DNA of 64,000 bases from Enoplosus armatus (Eukaryota; Chordata; Actinopteri; Centrarchiformes; Enoplosidae): contig NC_092203.1 of assembly GCF_043641665.1 (NCBI RefSeq), positions 10,707,873 through 10,771,872 of the forward strand. The letters are read 5' to 3'. Below, in pieces: positions 35,002 to 45,299 of the stretch (its first letter is position 1; the number at the start of each line of letters is the position of its first letter). The notes under the pieces were generated by a model. That model saw nothing but the letters and a program-made list of their open reading frames with translations, searched no databases and was not told where the DNA came from. Both the position numbers and the translations under genes were made by a program.

Positions 35002-36150
35002 GTCCGCAGATGGCCGGTGCCCCATTCCAGGGTTCATCAGCCATAAGAAGAAAAAAAACACACACAAGAAAAACAAACTTCCAGTCATTAATGGTATGAT
35101 TTATTCATTAACAAGTGTGTGTTGTCGAGAAAGTTTCTCATTTAAACAATCTGTGACAATATTTCTAAGAGCTGTACTGGAGGCAGAAGCGGCCGTGGGT
35201 CTCCATCAGGCCGATAAAACACATTCAATTATTAATGGTGTTGAAATGCTCCGTGCAAACGAGAATTATCTTTAAAAAGACGACTTCTTCTGCTCAGTTT
35301 TAATTCTCAATTCTCTCCGAAAATGTGTCATTTATTTTTAACATTACAGCATAAGAATAACAGAAATGAAACTAAAGGGGCATTAATACTAACAGCGATG
35401 ATACGATGTTACTTCCTTTCTGTTATACTTCCTTTGGAAACAGGATGTTGGGGCGGGACATGGATGTATGTGGATATCATATCATATCATTGACACGTGA
35501 TCACTTTATAAAGGTGAGAATAAAGCAATCCAGCAGCAACATTAGCGTTTAGTTGAGGTCATGAGTCCAAGCTCAACATCTGGCTCTTTAGCTGCTAAAT
35601 GCTCCACTCTGTTATCCAGCTAGTTTCTGTGTTGGTCTGTCTGCCATTTGGAGCTGGGCAGGTTTATAAGACGGCTGCCTCTGGAAACGACACCGTTGAC
35701 ACAGTAAAGTTGTCGGCCGTTAAACCAAAACAAGCTGAAAGCGGCTAAAATGCTCCAACGAGCTGAAAGGAGCTGCAGACTTGGACGATGATTCTCTGTT
35801 GGTTCGACAGTCGGACAGTAAACAGTCATTGGAGAAATATTAAAGTGCAGCTTTAACACTCCTGGAGTTACAGTGGCCTGTAATTGACCTAAAGTCAGTT
35901 TTAATTTAAGACGGGGAAAAGGCTCAGTACTGCAACATGTTGCCATCAATCATTCATCAGCCAATGTGGGCACTGAAACACGTCAGCCAATAAATGATTC
36001 ATGGGAACATATTGCCTCCCATGAACCTTTTTTTTCCTAATTTTAGATATTATTTCTAGGACCCTGCGCAGTACGTCTTATAGTGAGGCGAATAACTCCC
36101 TTACTTCCCCTTTAAATACCAGTGTGCGTTTTTATATCCGGAGCTTCAGG
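35001..36150. other. Anonymous non-coding stretch
   Basis: Contains a small (ATCAT)3 tract at 35475-35490. A 109-codon minus-strand frame (35620-35949) has no recognisable features. Confidence 0.5.
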
Positions 36151-36161
36151 CTTCACCCGCT

Positions 36162-36216
36162 TGACGGACAGATGGACGGACGAATGGACAGACTGAGTCA
36201 GGCAGACAGACACACA
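36162..36216. repeat. Degenerate (GGAC/AGAC)n repeat
   Basis: Words of the GACGGACAGATGGACGGACG type continue for about 55 bases with substitutions. Confidence 0.7.
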
Positions 36217-36219
36217 GGC

Positions 36220-37060
36220 ATGTCAGAGGAGGCACGTTGCCGGCTGGCGAGGCAGGAGAGAGGGAGCATCTGCCGGCGGGTTTGAGGAGCAGCCATGGCT
36301 TCTGTGAATCAGGATCTCCCCTGACGCCGCTGGCGGGCCAAGAAGGGCCGCGGCGGTGCCAACGGGTCAGGGGAATCACAAATGGTTCAAAATATCATCA
36401 CCTAAAAGGGTCGAGTTATCTAAATCTTCTAACGTGCGTTTACCAGAACACCTGCATCATTTCTGTCAGTCAAACCGTGAAGGCAGGACTGTGTGGATCA
36501 ACAGATTTCAGGATTTAGCGACCCTTTAAAATCCCCACCTGGACGCCCCAGTCTGCCGCAAGATCAATCTGAAAGCAGGAGTTGAACTAATAACTAGGTT
36601 TATTTTTTCAGCCTTTTCTCTAATTTCTGGATCACCAGATAAGTCTAAAATGATTTAAATCAAACAATCTGAGCAGGAAGAGTCACGTAGTTTTGTTTTA
36701 GGGGGTTGCAAACTGAAAAGATCAGGGTGAAGGTTTAGATTTCTTCTGATATGCTGCTTTTTTTATGTGAATTATTGATTCGTTTTTTTTATCTCTTCAG
36801 GCATTTGAAAATAATTCTAAGTAAGCATTTATTGGCTGAACTGGTCACAACCTGTAGAGAGATGCAACTGTATTACAGCATGAAGTCGTAGAAATAAAAA
36901 CTGTGTATTGAAGCTACGAGTGCAGAGTTTTGTTGGAGCAGGTGAAGTTTGGATCAATGCCTTTAAGGACAGAGCGCAACTCCAGTCGCCCTCGTCCGAG
37001 TTCCACAAACCCGATTGTCAGAGCTCGCCCGAGTGCGTCTCCTCCTCCCTGCTGGTTATC
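36220..37060. other. Non-coding, nothing recognised
   Basis: The GC-rich part (36230-36380) is repeat-free and might be regulatory. The rest is anonymous. Confidence 0.45.
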
Positions 37061-37080
37061 TATGGAGAGCCACCGAAACC

Positions 37081-37293
37081 GGGGGGGGGGGGGGTTACCA
37101 AACACAGCCGCGGCCCATTTGACCACAGGGGAGGCCTGTCAATGGCCCAGATAGTTCTGGTAATTTCTCTGCGTTGACTCGAGTGCTGCTGTGTTTTACA
37201 TATTCAGAGAGGGAATCGAATATGGGGGGGTGGAGGAGGGTGGGGGGGGGGGCTCCCTTTGTTCTGGTGTGTGTGTGTGTGTGTGTGTGTGTG
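37081..37293. repeat. G-runs and (GT)13 microsatellite
   Basis: G14 at 37081-37094, a G-rich interrupted run at 37224-37252, and thirteen GT units at 37267-37293. Confidence 0.9.
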
Positions 37294-37442
37294 CTGGATC
37301 GCCGGGGCAGGGGCCGCGTTCTCTTCTCCGCCGGATACGCCTTGAAGTCGAGAAAGGCGTAAGGTATATTTGAAATACTGAGGAGAGCGAAGGAGAGAAG
37401 TAAACAGGATTAGCGTTATCGGCTGCACTTGCAAGGGAACGT

Positions 37443-37443
<1 letters not shown>

Positions 37444-37481
<38 letters not shown>
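37444..37481. repeat. (CA)19 microsatellite
   Basis: Nineteen uninterrupted CA units, in inverted orientation to the GT array 150 bases upstream. Confidence 0.95.
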
Positions 37482-37483
<2 letters not shown>

Positions 37484-37619
37484 GTATATATTTGAGGATG
37501 CAAACACATACACTCACACGAGGATGTGCAAATGAAACATGAATAAGTAAAGCAATAAAGCATTCTCTTGATGCGCAGGCCTCAGTCGGAGAGATATTAC
37601 TCCGCTCGGACCATGTGGG

Positions 37620-38340
37620 CAAATAAGTGTTTTTCTTAATCTAAGTAGTCGAGCGTGATTCTGAATGGAATGATAATTGACCTAAATGCTCCTCTTCTGT
37701 GGAGGCAGTGACAGCGACTCATGGCTCATAATGCCAGGCGAATATAAGGGAGGCGCCGGCGCTTCAGTTGCAACCAAACAGGCGATCAGTTAAAATAAAA
37801 AAAAAAAGCGCGCTCGCCACTCAAAACGTCAAGAAAATGAGCGAGTGTGCGTTTACCCCCCCCTCCCTCCCCCGCGGCGCCGTGAAGAATGAGCGTGATT
37901 TTCTGAAACTTGTTTCTGCGTGTTCTCTGAATATCAGATATCAGAGGGGCCGTTATTTTGAAAATCAAACCCCTCTTCCCTCCCCATCTCCATCCTCCCC
38001 TCCCCCCACAATACAAGCGGCGGATGGTGCTAATTTCAAAAACATCATCTCCTCCACGCCGAGTTCAGGAAGTTGATTTATAGACGGTGCTCGCGGAGTT
38101 AATTGCAGTGCGCGACACCAATCAGTCTTTGGGGAGATTTCTAAGGCAAGCGGGGATTAAATCGACCCCCAGCACAAACAAACAAACAAACAAACAAACA
38201 TATTCATATCTCCCATATTTATTTATCAATGTTTTAGATTGCGGTCTGCCTCCGAGATTGCCCCCTTTTTCTGCCGAAGATTCAATAAGTTGACAGAAAC
38301 ATTGTCAGCACCGGGGTGTCGCTTTATATCGGCGCTGCCA
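37620..38340. promoter_or_regulatory. Candidate enhancer blocks between microsatellites
   Basis: GGAATGATAATTGACCTAAA near 37667, GGAGTTAATTGCAGTGCGCG near 38094 and CATATTTATTTATCAATG near 38213 lie in sequence that is repeat-free apart from a (CAAA)6 tract at 38175-38200. C-rich stretches at 37857-37875 and 37975-38008 could form quadruplexes on the complement. Confidence 0.35.
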
Positions 38341-38388
38341 ACAAATCTGTCTTGGGGAAAATGGAAATGTATGTGTTAAGCAAGCCCC

Positions 38389-38390
<2 letters not shown>

Positions 38391-38419
<29 letters not shown>
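38391..38419. repeat. (CA)14 microsatellite
   Basis: Follows a short C run. Confidence 0.95.
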
Positions 38420-38421
<2 letters not shown>

Positions 38422-38598
38422 CACCCCTCCCTCGTTGGATCCTGGAGAGTTGCTCCTCCACAAAATGATCATCGTTGTGTTCATTCATCTTGATTATAGA
38501 GACAGAAATGCTTTGATAATGATCTGCAGGAGACGGTCGTCACAAGTTTGTCAAAAAACACTAAATGTCAAATCCCCGGCGGTGGTATCTAACTATCT

Positions 38599-38601
<3 letters not shown>

Positions 38602-38649
<48 letters not shown>
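38602..38649. repeat. (AC)23 microsatellite
   Basis: The longest uninterrupted CA-strand array in the window. Confidence 0.95.
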
Positions 38650-38781
38650 TTAAACACACGCTGCCTCCTCCCCCTCCCTGACTTGGCCAATGAGACGTAT
38701 GCCTCTTATTGCCTCCCATGCCTCCTCACTGTATTACACTGAGAGAGATGGAGTGGAGAGCACGCAGCTGCAGACCAACAA

Positions 38782-38798
38782 CAGCAGCAGCAGCAGCA

Positions 38799-38860
<62 letters not shown>

Positions 38861-38874
38861 TGTGTGTGTGCGTG
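38782..38874. repeat. Compound (CAG)7-(TG)n microsatellite
   Basis: Seven CAG units (38782-38802) continue directly into about 27 TG units, a CGCG interruption and further TG units. Confidence 0.95.
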
Positions 38875-38879
38875 AGGTC

Positions 38880-39850
38880 GTCTGGCAGAACACGTATGTT
38901 CAGGGACACAAAAACACTGCGGGAAAATGGAAACAGGATTCAGAGCTGTTACTTTTCTGTCAAAAACAATGAATCATCTCCTGATTGATTTCCAGCTCTC
39001 AGAAAGATTCCAGTAAACGTTCGATCGTCGGCGTTTAAAGACGTTTTTGAACTTTAGTCTTTAAAGTAAAAGTCAGATTTTCGTAGTTTGTCGCGTTCGC
39101 ATTAGAACAACAACAGAGATAAGTTAAAGGGAACCTGGGAACCTGTAAAACTCGGGTAATAAAATAATGATCAATAATACGTTTGACTGACATGAGTGAT
39201 GTCATCATGTCCAACAGGTGTGCAGCACAACATCTAACCAATAAAGCCGATGACCCAACGTCCTGTTTCTATTAGAAGAGGTAAAGAGTTTTCTGCCTGT
39301 TATTTTGTGCCTCTTTGTATTATTTGTCTTATATGTCTTTTATATTTATCTTTATGTTTTTATAAATAATAAAAATTGAGCGTGAATATTGTAGTTTGAC
39401 CAAAACTCACTCTAAACTTTTAATTTCCACATTTAGGTCACATGATGACAACTGAGCCGTCTCTATGACAACAGAGCCACGCCGACAACGACTGAAAGAC
39501 CTAGAAAAAATGCTAGTAAGTGGACGTTACGTTGTCTTTTGTTTTTGTTGTTTTAAACTTAAACCAAACAAGAATACTCAAAGTGAAGCCACATGCACCG
39601 TTTTTTCAAATCCTGCCTCACACTGCTTCTCCAACTGACCTTCGTTCGATTCATAATTGGGTTTATCACATAATTAAGAACTAAAAATAGACATTTTAAT
39701 TTAGTTTATGACCCAATGCTGTTTTTTTTGGGGGGGGTCTTTTGAAGAAAAGTGAAATCAGAGTTGTCAATAAGATGTAAAATCTTCATCGAGGTGGCCG
39801 AGGGTGCAGGTTCATATACTTCTCCATGTCCGGAGCTCATTCTGTGCTAC
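38880..39850. other. Anonymous non-coding stretch
   Basis: AT-rich. A G8 run follows T8 near 39723-39738. No gene. Confidence 0.5.
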
Positions 39851-39866
39851 AATACAGCTCCATCAG

Positions 39867-39910
39867 CACACACACACACACGCACACACACACACCGCAG
39901 CAGCAGCAGC
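39867..39910. repeat. (CA)n-(CAG)n compound microsatellite
   Basis: CA units with one CG interruption (39867-39895) followed by CAG units to 39910. Confidence 0.95.
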
Positions 39911-40049
39911 TTTATAATTTAAATGTTAATGACATCACAGGTTTCACTCCTTCAGTCAGTCGCTTTAGGACGAGTCGATCACGCTCACAAATGCCGACTG
40001 GCAGGTACTAAACGGTAAACGAGTGGAATTCCTCTTTAAAATGCTAATG

Positions 40050-40052
<3 letters not shown>

Positions 40053-40095
<43 letters not shown>

Positions 40096-40103
40096 AATGA
40101 ATG
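40053..40103. repeat. (GT)19-(GAAT)3 compound microsatellite
   Basis: Nineteen GT units (40053-40091) run into GAATGAATGAATG. Confidence 0.95.
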
Positions 40104-40960
40104 CACTTCACAGCCAGGCGGCCACTGTGTATGCATGAGTGCTTATGTATGTATTCGCAGCTTCTAAATGAACTGCCGGCTTTCAATATGATTACGCTGT
40201 GTGACCTTTCAGAGGAACTGACACAACATACAGGATTTAGTTCATTATTGAGCAACTTTGTGCAACACGGGCTTTTATTTTTGACAAGTGAGATCACAGG
40301 AAAGCTGGAAAAAGAGGTCGGACCGTCACATTATGTCTCACACCGGCGCCTGATTAAAGTCTGTTATTAAAAATCTGCGCTTTTTAGTCGATTTCAGGAA
40401 GTTTCCCTCAGTTTCTTACATAAATCGAATAGCCGAGTTTCCCGCCGCCAGTGTTGCATATGGCCAGAGTGGCAGCGCCCGCCGCACGCTACCCCCCCTC
40501 CTCCCCGGCTTCCCAGAGAGCAGGCAAACATCTTGAGCGGGTACAAACGTGGACCGGCCCTCCCTTTGGCTGACGTCCAAACTCCGTCTCGCGTCTTCTG
40601 GGAGAACAAGAGGAGAAATGGAACAACTGGTTTTAATGAAACAATTACAAGACACTAATTATTATGTTAATGTTTTGCTACTATCATCAGCCACCGCTAA
40701 CAGCCTCCTGCACCTAGAGGTTCAGAGCCTGCCGTGTGTGTGTTCGAGTGTGTGTGTGTGTGTGTGTGTGTTTTCTTTTCAGCTAGGTGGGAAGATGGAC
40801 GTTTTTCAATAGGCAGCCATGTGTACGGCAGGAATGTGTTGAAATGTAAAAAGGGCCACAAAGCGCCGGCTGTTGTCATTGAATGTCAGGTACATTAATT
40901 CCCATAATGCTCAGTGCAAATAAATTAGCAGCAGGGTTGCCAGTGATTCAAAGCCATCGG
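40104..40960. promoter_or_regulatory. Candidate regulatory blocks
   Basis: Two repeat-free stretches (40110-40330 and 40400-40740) flank a (TG)12 array at 40748-40771. AACAATTACAAGACACTAAT near 40639 and GGTACATTAATTCCCATAAT near 40889 are motif-like. No coding potential. Texture-based call only. Confidence 0.3.
40748..40771. repeat. (TG)12 microsatellite
   Basis: Twelve TG units followed by TTTTCTTTTCAG. Confidence 0.95.
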
Positions 40961-40966
40961 TCTTAG

Positions 40967-41014
40967 GTGTGTGTGTGTGTGGGGGGGAGGACGGGGGGAG
41001 GACGGGGGGAGGGC
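40967..41014. repeat. (GT)7 plus GGGGGGAGGAC minisatellite x3
   Basis: Seven GT units, then three tandem 11-base units (40982-41014), the last with one change. Confidence 0.9.
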
Positions 41015-41134
41015 TCAGGAGACAGGCCTGGAGGCGAGAACACACACAAAACACACACACGCAAATAAACACATGCATCACGCAGACGCATGAATACACA
41101 CATGTAAACACGTGCATCAGGCCCGCTCTGCCTC

Positions 41135-41163
<29 letters not shown>
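41135..41163. repeat. (CA)14 microsatellite
   Basis: Fourteen CA units. The preceding 41038-41110 is CA-rich but degenerate, so this is probably the intact end of an older array. Confidence 0.95.
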
Positions 41164-41165
<2 letters not shown>

Positions 41166-41557
41166 CAAGCAGCACGTTCTGCGGAGGCCATTGTTGATGC
41201 AGCAGCTGAACATGTGTCGTGCATTAAAGGATAATTCCACCTTCCTGCGGGTTGCGGATGCACCAGGTAAACTCGTTGCGGTGAAAGCAGCCGCCGCTAA
41301 ACGCTAAATGACTGCAGCTGCAGCATGTTTGAGGATTGTGGAGCTTCTGAGAGAACTGGACGCGTCACAAGTGGCATTTTTCTCCACAGTAGAGGAGGTT
41401 TTTGTAAGTAGCGTGACCCAGAAAAGGACCTTTTCTCCCCCTTTCATCATTCAGGGATTCACAATGTGATATTCTGTGAAAAGCCACTGGATGCAGTTAC
41501 AGCTTCTGCTGTAGTGGAGGACTTTTCAGCCATTATTTACACTTTTTTTTTTTTATT
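41164..41557. other. Non-coding, nothing recognised
   Basis: Short frames. No repeats except a T12 run ending at 41554. Confidence 0.5.
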
Positions 41558-41739
41558 AGAGCTGAAACGATTCATCAATTAATCAGAAACTATTTTGATT
41601 CTCTGGTTCCAGCTTCACAGATATGAGGATTTGTGTCTTTTCTCTGTTTTGTGTAATTTTAGATTAAATATCTTTGGACAAAACAATTTGAAGATTTCAC
41701 TTTTCCTTTATTTAATAAAATAATTGTTCTTTGCAGCCT
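41558..41739 (+). mobile_element. Dispersed teleost repeat (GCTGAAACGATT type), copy 1
   Basis: Starts AGAGCTGAAACGATTCATCA and ends TTGCAGCC, with internal TCTGGTTCCAGCTTC, GAGGATTTGTGTCTTTTCTC and AATATCTTTGGACAAAACAA. From memory of fish genomes, this order matches a very common non-autonomous repeat whose full copies begin with GGGCTGAAACGATT and end with GTTGCAGCCC. This copy is shortened. A second copy lies at 55781-56016. Confidence 0.6.
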
Positions 41740-42270
41740 TGAATAAATCTGTTTTCTGGACTCACAATGCAAAAAAACTCCATCTTATCAAGTAGTTTCC
41801 ATCTGTTATTGACCTGTTTCCAATACAAATCAACTTGTTTTCAGACTTTTCGACAAAATTAAACTTTGATTTTAGAAACTACTTGAAACTATTTGATTTT
41901 AGGAAAATAAGAGTTTTCGGACTGAATAATTGATAAAGTAGACTCGATAGAGGAGACAGAGCTCAATAGAAACTTCACCTACTTCTGCAGAGTCCTAAAA
42001 GCATCTTTTTCCTAAAACAAGTGTAAAAGTGAGTGGGCGTCTTTGTTGCTGTTTCAGGTATTACTCATTACTTCCCTTCACCTGTATTATATTGAGTCGG
42101 CAGCCAAAATCTCACAGACAATTATCTCAAAAGTCCAGCGGATCAAAACAAAACTAAGAGCAAGTATGAGAATGTTATTGTGCAGTTTAATTATAGCACT
42201 TTTAAGAGCCTGCGCGTCCGTTATTGTTGCTGCTGCTGCTGCTGCTTTCTCCGCCAGGTCTGTCCGTGAA
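41740..42270. other. Non-coding with (TGC)6
   Basis: 41760-41920 is AT-rich and itself repetitive-looking (CTACTTGAAACTATTTGATT). 42050-42260 is enhancer-like (TGCAGTTTAATTATAGCACT near 42181) and ends in (TGC)6 at 42228-42246. Confidence 0.45.
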
Positions 42271-42275
42271 ACAAC

Positions 42276-42600
42276 GTGCCGTTGATTCTCTGTGGGACTA
42301 CCTGGCTGAATGATGGGTCATTGAAAGGAGGAACAATGTCCCAGACTGTCTGCCATAAGTCAGTGAAAGAGGTGATTCATGAACAGTGGGCACTAGGTCT
42401 TGGCTCGGACTCTTTGATTGAAACCTGTTTAGCAACAACTGCTAATTTCATTACATGGTGTCAGCGCACACTGAGCGGCTCCTAAAGGGCCCGCTTTGAA
42501 CTCTCAGGGCCCAAACAATGACACGGGCCAGTCAGGGGGCCTGATGGGAGTGTGACGGGTCGGTGGTGGGAGGAAAAACAAAAACCTCCCCCCCTAAAAA
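42276..42600. promoter_or_regulatory. Candidate enhancer block
   Basis: About 270 bases of balanced-composition, repeat-free sequence with GGAACAATGTCCC (SOX-like ACAATG), GAGGTGATTCATGAACAG, AACTGCTAATTTCATTACAT and CCCAAACAATGACAC. A 69-codon frame overlaps it without recognisable features. Confidence 0.4.
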
Positions 42601-42615
42601 AAAAAAAAAAAAAAA
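42596..42615. repeat. A20 homopolymer
   Basis: Twenty consecutive A residues with no recognisable retroposon body upstream. Confidence 0.95.
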
Positions 42616-43330
42616 GGACGGAGGTTTTTCATAATGCTGAAGTCTGTCAAATATTTTGATATGTCCCACACACCATGGTGCAGCTCCTCCTGGGCTTTTT
42701 GCCTTTCAGCGGGAAAACAATTGACTTTCTTCGCGATCAAGTCGTTCGCCTCCCCGCCTCCAGGCAAAACCTTTCATGAGGAGCCATGGCTTGCCGTTGC
42801 AGCTGTTCCGCTGGGGTTCTTCCCATGGACACCGGGGATAAAAACTCTTTGAGGAAGCCTCTTCAGTTGTGTGGCCTTGCAGGTTTCTCTTTTTATCCCC
42901 CCCCCCCTCTCATCCAAAACTTGGCTCACCAGAAACTTTTTGGTCGTTTTTTTTTTTCTTTGTTGGGCCGGGGTTGGACTGGGTTTGATCTTTTCTTTTT
43001 CTTGTCTTTTTTTGTCGTAGCTGGTGATGATGATTAACCAACGCAATGATTAGTTCAGCCGGCTCATCGTCTTCATGTGTTCTGCGTACACTGACTGCAT
43101 TTCTAGAGCAAAAAAATAAGGGAAACATATAAAGATCTACTCGGCGGGGAGATATTTTGACTTCTTTTGACATATATATTCCTAAAACACCTTTTGTAGC
43201 CACCCTGGCTAACTGCCCTCTAGTGGATCATCAGTGCAATGCAGGAAGAAGCGGCCTCAGTTTTACCAAATTCAAGATGGCTGCCTCCTTGTTGCGACTA
43301 ACATGACTTATTAAACTACTTATTTTGATA
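42616..43330. other. Non-coding, T-rich in part
   Basis: Frames of 83-97 codons around 42774-43203 are shaped by T-rich simple sequence (42946-43010). None is recognisable. Confidence 0.5.
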
Positions 43331-43850
43331 CTTTTGTCGTTGTATTTTTACTAATTAACATTTGCTGGATTGACGGTTAGCGTGCTTTATTTTGTCATAT
43401 TATAATGTTGAAAATACTTCTACTTAAATATGATACAGCCAGTATTTTAGTTTTTTTAATAATCCCTAAATCATAATTGTTTTGGATTTTTATTGTTTTA
43501 AGTGTCCTACACTCTTTTAATTGTTAATTAAAGATTTAATTAAAGCCAAAGTAAAATGGGCTAATAATACTGATAATAAATAGATAAAATATAATAGATC
43601 AATATGCATGTGTGTTACTATATGCACGTATAATATTAGTGTAATTTAAATACAGTATTTACACATTACTAATATATATTTAAGATAGAACAATGATAAA
43701 TAAATAATTGCAATTAAAACTTTATATTTTCTTTTACAAAAAACCTAATGGAGATAAATAAATTGCCATGAAAGCTGAATATATCATACAAGACACAGGT
43801 GAAAAATAATACATGCAAATAATAATTGTTTTTATTCACCTCAATTTAAA
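43330..43850. other. AT-rich low-complexity segment
   Basis: About 500 bases of very high A+T with TAAATA/TAATAA words and stops in all frames. Confidence 0.7.
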
Positions 43851-44074
43851 AATGAAGAGAATTCGCAGGGTTAAGTCAAGATTGCTGTTTTAGATTCAAG
43901 AAAAGGACACAAGAAGTGAGATTTTCCACCTTAAGACGAAAAAATAGACTAAATGACTTGGTGAGATGGACATTTTTCGCAGTGTGAGCAACTTTTTACA
44001 GCGAGTGAACGTCCTCTCTAACAGCAGACTTCCAGAACATGCACCATGAAGGTAACTTTGTAAAGTTCACTGCG

Positions 44075-44345
44075 GATAGAGGAGGCGTATGAATATTCAT
44101 GAAAAATTACCCGAGCTCACTGTGCCTGATAGCGGGCCCTTTTCTGCTGCAGCATTAGGCCTGTAAAAGAGATGAAAGGCTTGTGAACCATCCCCACTTC
44201 CTTGGCCTTATACTGGGACACAATGGCCAACCAGCCGCTCAATTAGTCTGCCATCTTAGACTGACTGTTTGACAGGTCTAGCTAATTGTTAATCCCGCCA
44301 TAACTGTTGCTCAGAGTAATTAATCATGTAACAAAAGGGCTCTCA
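44075..44345. promoter_or_regulatory. Candidate enhancer with POU palindrome
   Basis: ATGAATATTCAT at 44089-44100 is a perfect 12-base palindrome of the POU-dimer type. It is followed by GGTCTAGCTAATTGTTAATC near 44275, GAGTAATTAATCATGTAACA near 44313 and AACAAAAGGGC (SOX/LEF-like). The block has balanced composition, no repeats and no frames, and is among the most enhancer-like in the window. Confidence 0.45.
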
Positions 44346-45290
44346 GTGAGGCAACCCCACCAGTGCGGATGTGTGTCAAACCGGCAAGCGAGAGCTGGGA
44401 AGAAGAAGCGGTAAAGGTTGTCCAATTTACAGCTGAGGTTGATCAACAAATATTTAATCTTCATTTGCAGCACCTTAACAGTGGCGAGCGTTGGCGTCGG
44501 TTGTTTCTCCCGGATGTAAACGAGTGCGTGAGATCTCCTGGCTTATGTAAATGCGTCTCCCTGTGAGCCCCACAGGAACGGGTTCCAGGGGTCAAGGACC
44601 ATTCATCATGAGATGGAGTGTCATTTTCTCCACTTCATACGCAGGCAGCTGCTTAAGAGGAGGAAGAGAAAAGGAGGTATTCTTTGAGGGGGGAAAGAAA
44701 AGGCAGAGCCAAGCACAATCCAGGCTTCAGAGAGGAGATGGCGGGGAGGTGGGGGGTGAATAGGAACACAAGGTGCCACTGTGTCAGAATTCAAATGTGA
44801 GCACAACCGGTGATGTCATTCACCTCCCCAACCCCACCTCGAGTCATAAGACGAGCAGCATTCCTGGGAACGGGAAACGGACACAAAGAGCCACCGTGTT
44901 TTGCAGTTTTGCAGTACTGACTCATTTCGTTGTGACCCATAAGTGATTTTTTTTTTTTTTTTTCCCTCGGTGTGTCCAAGCGATGATTAATATCTGTTTT
45001 CTATCTCTGTGCCGAATGGTTGCAGCAGCAAACAAGAGCACCTCTTGTTCGGATGAAAAAGGAATTCTAGGCTCCCAGGCAATGAGATCTCATAAAGGCC
45101 AAATTGGATAATTTGGGGAAAATGGACAGAGGTCATATCTCATCTCCATCTTTTTTGTCATTTAGGAGATCATGCAAGAGATGTGGTGACTACGTAAGGC
45201 TCACAGACCCCTTACTGGGCTGCCACAAATTGTGAGGGGTTGTTTTTGCTTGAAACTACTTGACAATAATAGATCAAACTCCTGGAACAA
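44345..45290. other. Non-coding; possible element at 45000-45260
   Basis: Contains T17 at 44947-44963. The stretch 45000-45260 is repeat-free and motif-bearing (GCCAAATTGGATAATTTGGG) but unplaced. No gene. Confidence 0.45.
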
Positions 45291-45299
45291 AAGGTTGAT

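Noticed and set aside
37196..37622. Frames with Cys-Val or Thr-His runs around 37.2-41.2 kb
   Set aside because: They translate GT/CA microsatellites and are not proteins.
42596..42615. A20 tract as the tail of a processed pseudogene
   Set aside because: The upstream sequence is the end of a balanced non-coding block with no reading frame and no target-site duplication that I can see.
44363..44566. Short segment DVNECVRSPGLCKC resembling a calcium-binding EGF start
   Set aside because: The match covers only about 14 residues, a stop follows after three more residues, no further Cys pattern exists in any frame, and there is no acceptor AG at the right place.
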